64,000 bases of DNA from Neisseriaceae bacterium (lineage in GTDB: Bacteria; Pseudomonadota; Gammaproteobacteria; Burkholderiales; UBA11063): NCBI GenBank assembly GCA_003963245.1, contig RXJX01000018.1, positions 20,000-83,999 of the forward strand, given 5' to 3'. This document shows, piece by piece, positions 57,460 through 64,000 of this stretch. The position numbers and the translations under genes are program-made. Under the pieces are notes generated by a model, which was not told the origin of the DNA, made no database searches, and was given only the letters and a program-made list of their open reading frames with translations. Positions within the stretch are counted from its first letter, which is position 1, and each line of letters opens with the position of its first letter.

Positions 57460-58017
57460 TTATCCCGCTTTCTTAACAACTATAAATCTCGTAATATTAG
57501 GTTGAATATCTTGAATACCTCGTTTAAGTATTTGCAAACCATAACTCTTAGCCGCTTGAGCTGATGCCACTACACCAGCATTATGTGGTAAAACTCCAGC
57601 TGCCAAATCTCGTGCAGCCTTAGCTGTATCGCCCCAGTCAATAAGCTTAAACCCATATTGATTGATAAATCCCTTACACTGCTCAAATGCAGGAGTATAA
57701 GAATATAGCTCACTAACTTCACTTAAATCTGTACTTAAATTTGCCAATAAACATTGTTCAACATTTAACTGTAAATCATCAATTGGCATAAAATTATATT
57801 TACCCATGGCAGTAAAAGCAGGCCAAACAATACCGCTATTATAATTAACAAAAGGGAAAATTCCAACATCAATCTCACCACGTTCAAGCGCTGCCAGCAC
57901 TCCATCCATATCAATCAGATAGCGAATCTCATATTTAGCACTATGAGCCTTAGCCGCATAAATTAATCCAGCTTCTTCTGAAAATGAACCAACGTCACCC
58001 GATACACCTATTAACAT
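57460..58017 (-). CDS. Prephenate dehydratase domain protein without ACT domain
   Basis: A 185-residue protein matching only the catalytic domain of prephenate dehydratase, which makes phenylpyruvate. It begins MLIGVSGDVGSFSEEAGLIY (GxxGSFSEEA motif). It then has DGVLAALERGEIDVGIFPFV (normally ..G.vd.gvvPiEN), HNAGVVASAQAAKSYGL and the catalytic NITRFIVV at the end. The C-terminal ACT domain that binds phenylalanine is missing because the protein stops just after TRF. ATG at 58017 with AAGGATAGGG upstream is chosen. Feedback control of phenylalanine synthesis must then rest on other steps. Confidence 0.82.
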   Translation of the reverse strand: MLIGVSGDVGSFSEEAGLIYAAKAHSAKYEIRYLIDMDGVLAALERGEIDVGIFPFVNYNSGIVWPAFTAMGKYNFMPIDDLQLNVEQCLLANLSTDLSEVSELYSYTPAFEQCKGFINQYGFKLIDWGDTAKAARDLAAGVLPHNAGVVASAQAAKSYGLQILKRGIQDIQPNITRFIVVKKAG

Positions 58018-58021
58018 ATCC

Positions 58022-59062
58022 CTATCCTTTGCTATGTTGCTTTGCAACTTTAAGAATCAGCTTAGCTGTGCTCTCCCAGCTTAAACAAGGATCAGTTATC
58101 GATAACCCACTCATATCAATTGGATTGCCACTTTCCGCATTTTGGCGACCTTCTTTTATAAAGCTTTCAAGCATAAAGCCTTTGACTAGATTTTTCAATT
58201 CAGGCTGGTCTTTTAATGAGTCCATAACCCGTAAAACAATATTGGCTTGCTCATTGTGATCCTTGATACCATCGATTACGCAATTATCATGGCTAACATC
58301 AACAATAATCGCTGGATTTACCACTTGATTTTTCTTAAATAATTCATTTACTTCAGCAATATACTCAACACCATAGTTAGGGTTATCATTACTGCCACGC
58401 AAAACTAAATGTGCATATTTATTGCCTGCGGTTTTAACTTCATAGCCATCAAAAACAATATAGTGCGGATGTTGCGCTGCTAAAATACTATTCACCGCAA
58501 TTTTTAGAGAACCATGCGTTGGATTTTTCATTCCCACCGGACAATCTAGTGATGATGCGAAAATACGGTGTTCCTGATCTTCTGTGCTTCGTGCCCCAAT
58601 TGCTACCCAAGATAATAACTCTTGAAATCCACGCGCATTATGCGTAAATAAACACTCATCGGCAATCGGTAGACCCATTTCAACTACCTGAGTCATTAAT
58701 TTACGGCAATACCAAATCCCTGCTTCAATATCTGGCTCAGCCAGTGGGTCTGGTTGATTAATCGGACCTGTCCACCCCTTAACAGTACGTGGCTTTTGAA
58801 TGTAAACGCGCATAACAATTTTAATTGCATGAGAAACGTGTTTACTTAATTCCGCCAAAGATTTGGCATATTCCAATACCGCAGTATCTGGCCACGCAGA
58901 ACATGGACCGACTATCATCAATAAACGTGAATCTTTTCCACTCAAAATATCTTCAATTTCACGATGGTGTTGTTGAATACTTGCGTACCCCTCAGTACTT
59001 AACGGTATTTTTTGAATAATTTCATCAGAGGTCGGAACTTTTTTTATAATCTCGTAAGCCAT
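58022..59062 (-). CDS. aroG: 3-deoxy-7-phosphoheptulonate synthase, copy 2
   Basis: A 346-residue class I DAHP synthase (AroF/G/H type), joining phosphoenolpyruvate and erythrose-4-phosphate at the entrance of the shikimate route. Motifs: IVGPCSAWPDTAVLEYA, RVYIQKPRTVKGWTGPINQP, IGARSTEDQEHR, GMKNPTHGSLKIA and VDVSHDNCVIDG. The next gene upstream is a close paralogue of identical length. Which aromatic amino acid inhibits each copy cannot be read from the sequence. The prephenate dehydratase start is 4 bases downstream. Confidence 0.94.
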   Translation of the reverse strand: MAYEIIKKVPTSDEIIQKIPLSTEGYASIQQHHREIEDILSGKDSRLLMIVGPCSAWPDTAVLEYAKSLAELSKHVSHAIKIVMRVYIQKPRTVKGWTGPINQPDPLAEPDIEAGIWYCRKLMTQVVEMGLPIADECLFTHNARGFQELLSWVAIGARSTEDQEHRIFASSLDCPVGMKNPTHGSLKIAVNSILAAQHPHYIVFDGYEVKTAGNKYAHLVLRGSNDNPNYGVEYIAEVNELFKKNQVVNPAIIVDVSHDNCVIDGIKDHNEQANIVLRVMDSLKDQPELKNLVKGFMLESFIKEGRQNAESGNPIDMSGLSITDPCLSWESTAKLILKVAKQHSKG

Positions 59063-59100
59063 TTTAATCCTTATTTTGTACTTATTCTAAAGCTATATTT

Positions 59101-60141
59101 TTATTTCTTAATATGTAAATCAGCTAATTTTAACAATAGTGCTTCAGTATCATCCCAACCCAGACATGGATCCGTTATAGATAAGCCACATAGATCAATT
59201 GGATTAGCGGTTTCCGCATTTTGTTTACCAGGTTTAATGAAACTTTCAAGCATAAAGCCCTTAACCAGAGTTTTTAATTCCGGATTGGTTTTTAAATTAT
59301 TAACTACTTCAAGAATAATATCAGCTTGTGCATTATGATCTTTAACTCCATTAATCACACAATTATCATGACTCACGTCAATAATTACCGCTGGGTTATA
59401 GACATTATTTTTTTTACATTGCTCAGCAACTTCACTAATATCAGCCAATGAATAATTAGGACGGTCATTACTTCCACGCAAAACTAAATGCGCATATTGA
59501 TTGCCGTCAGTTTCAACTTCATTACCATCTAAAACAATATAATGAGAATGTTGAGCTGCTACCACACCATTTATTCCAATCTTAATTGATCCATGAGTCG
59601 GATTTTTAATTCCAACCGGACAATCAATACCTGATGCAAAGATGCGGTGTTCCTGATCTTCGCTACTTCTAGCACCAATCGCAACCCATGATAATAACTC
59701 AATAAATCCTCGTGCATTATGTGTAAAGAGTGCCTCATCGGCAATTGGTAAACCCATTTCAACTACTTGGGTCATCAATTTACGGCAATACAAAGCTCCT
59801 GCCGCAATATCAGGTGGTGCTAATGGGTCTGGCTGATTAACCGGACCAGTCCAACCTTTAATTGTGCGTGGTTTTTGAATATAGACCCGCATAACTAATT
59901 TTAGTGCATGGCTAACTTTATCATTTAGCTTTTTTAAACGCTCAGCATAATCCAAAACGGCTGTATCAGGCCAAGCAGAACAAGGTCCTACTACTACAAT
60001 TAACCTGTCGTCTTTACCGCTTAAAATAGCTTCAATTTCAAGTCGATGTTTATCAATGCTCAAATAACCTTCGTCACTTAATGGAAAGGCCGCTATAATC
60101 TCATCTGCAGTCGGTATTTTTTTTACTATTCGGTAACCCAT
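59101..60141 (-). CDS. aroG: 3-deoxy-7-phosphoheptulonate synthase, copy 1
   Basis: A 346-residue class I DAHP synthase, paralogue of the next gene. The ATG at 60141 gives MGYRIVKKIPTADEIIAAFP, aligned with the start of copy 2; a TTG 12 bases earlier is less likely. It shares VVGPCSAWPDTAVLDYA, RVYIQKPRTIKGWTGPVNQP and GIKNPTHGSIKIG. Most differences lie in the N-terminal segment and in the region around residues 195-255. These parts often shape allosteric control in this family, so the copies may respond to different amino acids. Confidence 0.94.
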   Translation of the reverse strand: MGYRIVKKIPTADEIIAAFPLSDEGYLSIDKHRLEIEAILSGKDDRLIVVVGPCSAWPDTAVLDYAERLKKLNDKVSHALKLVMRVYIQKPRTIKGWTGPVNQPDPLAPPDIAAGALYCRKLMTQVVEMGLPIADEALFTHNARGFIELLSWVAIGARSSEDQEHRIFASGIDCPVGIKNPTHGSIKIGINGVVAAQHSHYIVLDGNEVETDGNQYAHLVLRGSNDRPNYSLADISEVAEQCKKNNVYNPAVIIDVSHDNCVINGVKDHNAQADIILEVVNNLKTNPELKTLVKGFMLESFIKPGKQNAETANPIDLCGLSITDPCLGWDDTEALLLKLADLHIKK

Positions 60142-60165
60142 AATTTTATCCAATCGTATAATTAT

Positions 60166-61290
60166 CTACACTAATAAAGTGTTAAACGCAGCTTCAATAA
60201 CTTTTTCATCGACATTAAATGCTACTTTATTATCAATATTTTTTACCTGACCTATTCCAGCCAATAAAACCAATACAATTTCTTGATTCTTATTTTTCTT
60301 ATCGCCGCGCATCGCAGAAATTAGTTCACTGACTTGGTATCCTGCTAGTAATTTTGGCGTAATTTCTAACTCAGCCAGAAAATCAGCAATCTTTTTATAG
60401 TCCGCACTACTTAGTAAGCCAGATATTTCAGCAATTTTTGCCTCAACTAGCATTCCGATAGCAACTGCATAACCATGCAACACTTTATAATTACTCAATT
60501 TTTCAATTGCGTGAGCCACGGTATGTCCAAAATTCAAGATCATCCGTAAATTTTGTTCTTGCTCATCTACTTCAACCACATGAGCTTTTAATGCTACAGC
60601 CTGACTAATCATCTGTACCAGTGGAGTATGCTCAAGATTTAAAATTGCGATTAAATTAGTACAACAAAAATTAAACTGCTCAGCATCAAGTGTCAGAAAT
60701 ATCTTGATTGCTTCAAAAAAACCATTAATTACCTGCTCACGTGGCAAAGTTTTTAACAGTTCAGTATCCATGATAACCGCTCTTGGTTGCCAAAAAGCGC
60801 CAATGATATTTTTACCATAACTGGTATTTACCGCAGTTTTACCACCAACACTACTATCTATCATAGCAAGTAACGACGTAGGAATTTGAATGTAATTCAT
60901 GCCACGCATGTAGGTTGCCGCAGTAAATCCTGCCAAATCACCAACCACGCCACCACCCAGTGCAACACACAAGGTATGACGGTCGCAGCCAAAGGCAAAC
61001 ATTTTCTCTTCTAGTTCTAGCTTGGTTGATGCTGATTTGGAAGCCTCTCCAGCTTCAAAATCAAGTAATTGACATTGATAACCAGCTGCGCTTAATTCAG
61101 CATAAAAATTTTGACCATAAAGCTTAGCAACATTATCATCACTGATAATAATAACTTTTTTAGTATCTGCGTAGTCTTTAATCCAATTTTGCCAGTTAGT
61201 TAGCAATTCTGGCTCAATTACGATCGGATAATGATGTGCAACTTTTGCGGGAAGGTTAACTTGTAGATTTATTTGCTGCGAATTTGCCAT
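60166..61290 (-). CDS. aroB: 3-dehydroquinate synthase
   Basis: AroB converts DAHP to 3-dehydroquinate with NAD and a divalent metal. The 374-residue protein has the NAD loop ALGGGVVGDLAGFTAATYMR, QIPTSLLAMIDSSVGGKTAV, NTSYGKNIIGAFWQPRAVIM and the metal-binding ILNFGHTVAHAIEKL with HGYAVAIGM. It is the first gene of the minus-strand aromatic operon and is divergent from htpG. Confidence 0.95.
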   Translation of the reverse strand: MANSQQINLQVNLPAKVAHHYPIVIEPELLTNWQNWIKDYADTKKVIIISDDNVAKLYGQNFYAELSAAGYQCQLLDFEAGEASKSASTKLELEEKMFAFGCDRHTLCVALGGGVVGDLAGFTAATYMRGMNYIQIPTSLLAMIDSSVGGKTAVNTSYGKNIIGAFWQPRAVIMDTELLKTLPREQVINGFFEAIKIFLTLDAEQFNFCCTNLIAILNLEHTPLVQMISQAVALKAHVVEVDEQEQNLRMILNFGHTVAHAIEKLSNYKVLHGYAVAIGMLVEAKIAEISGLLSSADYKKIADFLAELEITPKLLAGYQVSELISAMRGDKKNKNQEIVLVLLAGIGQVKNIDNKVAFNVDEKVIEAAFNTLLV

Positions 61291-61440
61291 GTATAACGTC
61301 TTTATAATTTCAGTGAGTGAACTACCGATTATAAATGATTTAGAGCTACTATATTAGACTAAATTTTAGCTAAATGCCGCGTAACAGATTGAAAGAGTTG
61401 ACCTATATCTAAAATTAAGTCAATTTTTTAATTACCATGA

Positions 61441-61456
61441 CTTGAAAACTTGAAAA
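61441..61456 (+). promoter_or_regulatory. Tandem CTTGAA repeats upstream of htpG, possible heat-shock promoter
   Basis: ACTTGAAA occurs twice in direct tandem (61440-61455), about 50 bases before htpG. CTTGAA is the -35 element of sigma-32 promoters. A matching CCCCAT-type -10 is not visible, so this is only a candidate. The rest of the 215-base aroB-htpG gap holds TTGAC-like boxes but no clear promoter. Confidence 0.3.
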
Positions 61457-61505
61457 TTGACTCTATTTAAAAGCTATCGGTGATTAACTTACTTAAGGAA
61501 CTACT

Positions 61506-63395
61506 ATGTCAAATAAACAAACTATGTCTTTTCAGACCGAAATTAAACAATTATTAAACTTGATGATTCATTCACTTTATTCTGATAAAGAAATATTCTT
61601 ACGTGAATTGGTATCAAATGCTTCGGATGCAATTGACAAATTACGTTTTGAACAAATCAACAAACCAGAATTAAATAAAGGTGAAGAATTAGCTGTAAAA
61701 GTAAGCTTTGATAAAGATGCAAAAACAATTACCGTTAGCGATAACGGAATCGGGATGACTGAAGCAGAAGTAATCGAAAATATTGGAACCATTGCCAAAT
61801 CAGGTACTAAGTCATTTTTAGAAAACTTATCTGGTGATGCTAAAAAAGATGCAAATTTAATTGGACAGTTTGGGGTTGGTTTTTACTCTGCTTTTATCGT
61901 TGCTGATAAAGTTGAATTAGTTACCTTAAAAGCTGGAGAAACAACGTCTCATGCTACAAAATGGGTATCTGATGGAGCTGGAGAGTTTACTATTGAGACA
62001 ATTGATAAACTAGACGGTAATGGCACCAGCATTACTTTACACCTAAAAGAAGGTAATGATGACTTGCTATCCGACTGGGGTTTACGCTCGATAATTCGTA
62101 AATACTCAGACCATATTAATTATCCGATTAAAATGCAAAAAATGCCAGAGCACGGTGAAGATGGTAAAGAAATTATTTCTACAGAATTAGAAACGGTGAA
62201 TAAGGCCAATGCATTGTGGACACGCAGCAAAAATGATATTAGCGAAGAAGAATATAAGGAATTCTACAAGCATATTTCCCATGATTACCATGAGCCAATG
62301 AAGTGGATTCATGCACGGGTTGAAGGAGCACAAGAATACACTCAATTATTATATATTCCTAGTAAAGCACCATTTGATTTATATGATGCAAACCGTCGCT
62401 ATGGAATCAAATTATATGTAAAACGCGTTTTCATTATGGATGATGCTGAGAAATTATTACCTAACTACTTACGCTTTGTACGTGGTGTCATTGATTCACA
62501 AGACTTACCACTAAACGTATCACGCGAAATTTTACAATCATCACGTGACATTGATGCTATCCGTTCTGGTTCAACTAAGAAAATTTTAAGTGTATTGGAA
62601 GATATCGCTAAAAACGAACCAGAAAAATATGCTGAATTATGGAATGAGTTTGGTCCTGTTATCAAAGAAGGTGTGATAGAAGATCATGCCAACAAAGAAC
62701 GAGTTGCTAAACTATGCCGCTTTGCTTCAACTCATAACAACGACAATGCAAAAACCGTTAGCTTAGATGACTATGTAAGCCGAATGAAAGATGGTCAGGA
62801 TAAAATTTATTATATTACAGCTGAAAGTTACAATGCAGCAAAAAACAGTCCTCACTTGGAAGTATTCAAACAAAAAGGCATTGAAGTTCTATTATTAACT
62901 GATCGAGTGGATGAATGGGTTGCAGGTCACTTGTTTGAATTTGATAAAAAGTCATTAGTATCTGTAGCTAAAGGTAAACTCGACTTAGGCAAATTGGATG
63001 ATGAAAAACCATCTGAAGAAGCTCAAAAACAACAAGATGAACAAGCTAAACCAATTTTGGAAAAAATTAAAACTGCGTTAGGTGCCAAGGTAAAAGAAGT
63101 GGTGGTAACTACGCGACTAGTTGATTCTCCAGCATGTTTGGTTGTTGAGAACAATGCTATGAGTATGCAAATGGAACGTTTATTACGTCAAGCTGGTCAG
63201 GAAGTTCCATCTATGCAACCAACTTTAGAAATTAATTTAAACCATAAATTAATTAATAAACTAGAGTCAAGCATTGATCAAGTACAAATTGATGATTTAA
63301 GCTTAGTTATCTTTGAACAGGCTCAACTAGCAGAAGGAATTCAGCTTGATGATCCAGTTGGTTTCGTTAAGCGAATGAACTCATTTATTGCTTAA
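61506..63395 (+). CDS. htpG: Chaperone protein HtpG (Hsp90)
   Basis: The cytoplasmic Hsp90 chaperone, 629 residues, usual length. The ATPase domain shows [48 protein letters not shown] and [20 protein letters not shown]. The middle domain has [13 protein letters not shown] and [18 protein letters not shown], and the C-terminal dimerisation part ends in [20 protein letters not shown] is 6 bases before the ATG. The gene is monocistronic with a strong terminator. Confidence 0.97.
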   Translation: MSNKQTMSFQTEIKQLLNLMIHSLYSDKEIFLRELVSNASDAIDKLRFEQINKPELNKGEELAVKVSFDKDAKTITVSDNGIGMTEAEVIENIGTIAKSGTKSFLENLSGDAKKDANLIGQFGVGFYSAFIVADKVELVTLKAGETTSHATKWVSDGAGEFTIETIDKLDGNGTSITLHLKEGNDDLLSDWGLRSIIRKYSDHINYPIKMQKMPEHGEDGKEIISTELETVNKANALWTRSKNDISEEEYKEFYKHISHDYHEPMKWIHARVEGAQEYTQLLYIPSKAPFDLYDANRRYGIKLYVKRVFIMDDAEKLLPNYLRFVRGVIDSQDLPLNVSREILQSSRDIDAIRSGSTKKILSVLEDIAKNEPEKYAELWNEFGPVIKEGVIEDHANKERVAKLCRFASTHNNDNAKTVSLDDYVSRMKDGQDKIYYITAESYNAAKNSPHLEVFKQKGIEVLLLTDRVDEWVAGHLFEFDKKSLVSVAKGKLDLGKLDDEKPSEEAQKQQDEQAKPILEKIKTALGAKVKEVVVTTRLVDSPACLVVENNAMSMQMERLLRQAGQEVPSMQPTLEINLNHKLINKLESSIDQVQIDDLSLVIFEQAQLAEGIQLDDPVGFVKRMNSFIA

Positions 63396-63410
63396 TCAAT
63401 TTTGTTTAAT

Positions 63411-63446
63411 AAAAAAGCCCAGCATGATTATGTTCTGGGCTTTTTT
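63411..63446. terminator. Bidirectional terminator between htpG and the tautomerase gene
   Basis: AAAAAAGCCCAG (63411-63422) and CTGGGCTTTTTT (63435-63446) pair perfectly over 12 bases, giving a GC-rich stem core and T-runs in both directions. It serves both convergent genes. Confidence 0.85.
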
Positions 63447-63458
63447 ATTATAGCTCTG

Positions 63459-63812
63459 CTATTTGGCGTAGCTATCATTTAGTTCAGTTATTTCAACACT
63501 AATTCCCAGCGCTAATTGGGAGGCGCTTTTATTAAATTCAGCATAAAGCAATGATTGTAAATTAGCTGAAGTTTCACGAAGCAATTCTGCACTACGCCCT
63601 TTTAACAATTTTACAGTTAAGTGAACAAAAGCATTGCGCTCTTGATTATCAGCCAAGATAAATACATCATGCAAAATAAGTCTACTCTTGCAGCTAGCTA
63701 GCTGTGTTGGTAACTTTTCAACTAATAAATTCTGACATTTCTGCAACGTTTGCTTAATTTTATCGTTTGTTTCAACAATATTAGACGAGGCTTCGAGAAT
63801 AAGGTGCGGCAT
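63459..63812 (-). CDS. Tautomerase-superfamily protein, CHMI type
   Basis: A 117-residue protein of the 5-carboxymethyl-2-hydroxymuconate delta-isomerase family. It starts MPHLILEASSNIVE, with the catalytic Pro2 of the tautomerase superfamily, and contains FVHLTVKLLKGRSAELLRET, the typical second half-repeat. No other homoprotocatechuate genes are near, so the physiological substrate is unknown. A TATAAT on the minus strand at 63851-63856 may be its -10 box. Confidence 0.75.
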   Translation of the reverse strand: MPHLILEASSNIVETNDKIKQTLQKCQNLLVEKLPTQLASCKSRLILHDVFILADNQERNAFVHLTVKLLKGRSAELLRETSANLQSLLYAEFNKSASQLALGISVEITELNDSYAK

Positions 63813-63932
63813 AATAAATCTTTCTTAGTAGTATTGCGTTTAGAAACAATATTATACTGCAATAAGGATGAGGGGATTTATATAAATTTAGAGTTGGAAT
63901 AGATTTAAAGAGTTATAAATGCTATCAAATAA

Positions 63933-63961
63933 ATAAAAAGCCCAGAGATTATCTGGGCTTA
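63933..63961 (-). terminator. Terminator of the rRNA operon
   Basis: AAGCCCAGA (63938-63946) and TCTGGGCTT (63952-63960) form a 9-base perfect stem. Read on the minus strand it is followed by TTTTTATTTATTT. It lies directly after the 3' end of the 5S gene. Confidence 0.8.
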
Positions 63962-63968
63962 TGTTTGG

Positions 63969-64000
63969 AGCCTGGCAATGTCCTACTTTCGCATGGGCGA
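63969..64000 (-). rRNA. rrf: 5S ribosomal RNA, 3' end (partial)
   Basis: The reverse complement of the last bases reads CGCCCATGCGAAAGTAGGAC and then ATTGCCAGGC, the conserved 3' part of bacterial 5S rRNA (compare the E. coli ending CATGCGAGAGTAGGGAACTGCCAGGC). The gene continues beyond the right edge. A terminator follows on the minus strand, so an rRNA operon transcribed leftward ends here. The exact 3' base is approximate. Confidence 0.88.

Noticed and set aside
63411..63960. Shared AAGCCCAG/CTGGGCTT stem of two terminators 500 bases apart as a mobile repeat
   Set aside because: GCCCAG-type stems are common in terminators; loops and flanks differ, so independent origin or simple convergence is enough.
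36..63960. tRNA genes or a CRISPR array
   Set aside because: No cloverleaf-like segments with GTTCRA boxes and no regularly spaced repeats were seen in the intergenic regions.

Overview
The window is a visibly AT-rich, densely coded stretch of a Gram-negative bacterial chromosome. Outer-membrane biogenesis genes (lptD, surA), two efflux components, lipoproteins with lipoboxes, and the hemC-hemD-hemX-hemY order with an IS1016-like transposase relative all suggest a low-GC proteobacterium, most likely a betaproteobacterium near the Neisseriales. That placement is inference from gene content only. I saw no tRNA, CRISPR array, prophage or intact insertion sequence. One rRNA operon enters from the right edge: the 3' end of a minus-strand 5S gene.

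Layout. 1-6836 (+): coaBC and an overlapping coaX (CoA synthesis), then lptD-surA-pdxA. 7083-9993 (+): an outer-membrane factor and a membrane-fusion protein without an inner-membrane pump, then a Nudix hydrolase. 10052-12910: a catalytically dead IS1016-like transposase relative (-), a nitronate monooxygenase-like flavoprotein (+) and a TetR regulator (-). 13393-22821 (+): three very large tandem paralogous lipoproteins, the main accessory region. 22901-24105 (-): YgjP-like metalloprotein and a DciA-like protein. 24217-25925 (+): a NifU-like scaffold protein paired with a GGGtGRT protein. 26122-27822 (+): CoA-disulfide reductase with rhodanese domain, behind a perfect palindromic operator candidate.

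27799-41675 is a long minus-strand run: EamA transporter, adenine deaminase, GNAT, a DhaL-DegV fusion (fatty acid kinase type), ftsK, hemY-hemX-hemD-hemC, a SpoU methyltransferase, alanine dehydrogenase and alanine racemase. 41798-43271 (+) is fetAB. 43280-49185 (-) is a compact malonate decarboxylase operon (mdcA, fused mdcC-mdcD, mdcE, mdcG, mdcB, mdcH). Then come an orphan asparagine-synthetase-like protein (-), bipA and a small His-rich protein (+).

53676-61290 (-) is an aromatic amino acid operon: aroB, two tandem DAHP synthases, an ACT-less prephenate dehydratase, a free-standing chorismate mutase, two aminotransferases and aroC. Together these cover the entry, ring-closing and final steps of the route from erythrose-4-phosphate to phenylalanine. 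The window ends with htpG (+), a small CHMI-type tautomerase (-) and the 5S rRNA.

The most unusual items are the MdcC-MdcD fusion, the transposase relative that has lost all three catalytic acidic residues, the lipoprotein array, the NifU-like/GGGtGRT pair, a CoaX lacking a motif aspartate, and the orphan Asn-synthetase-like enzyme.
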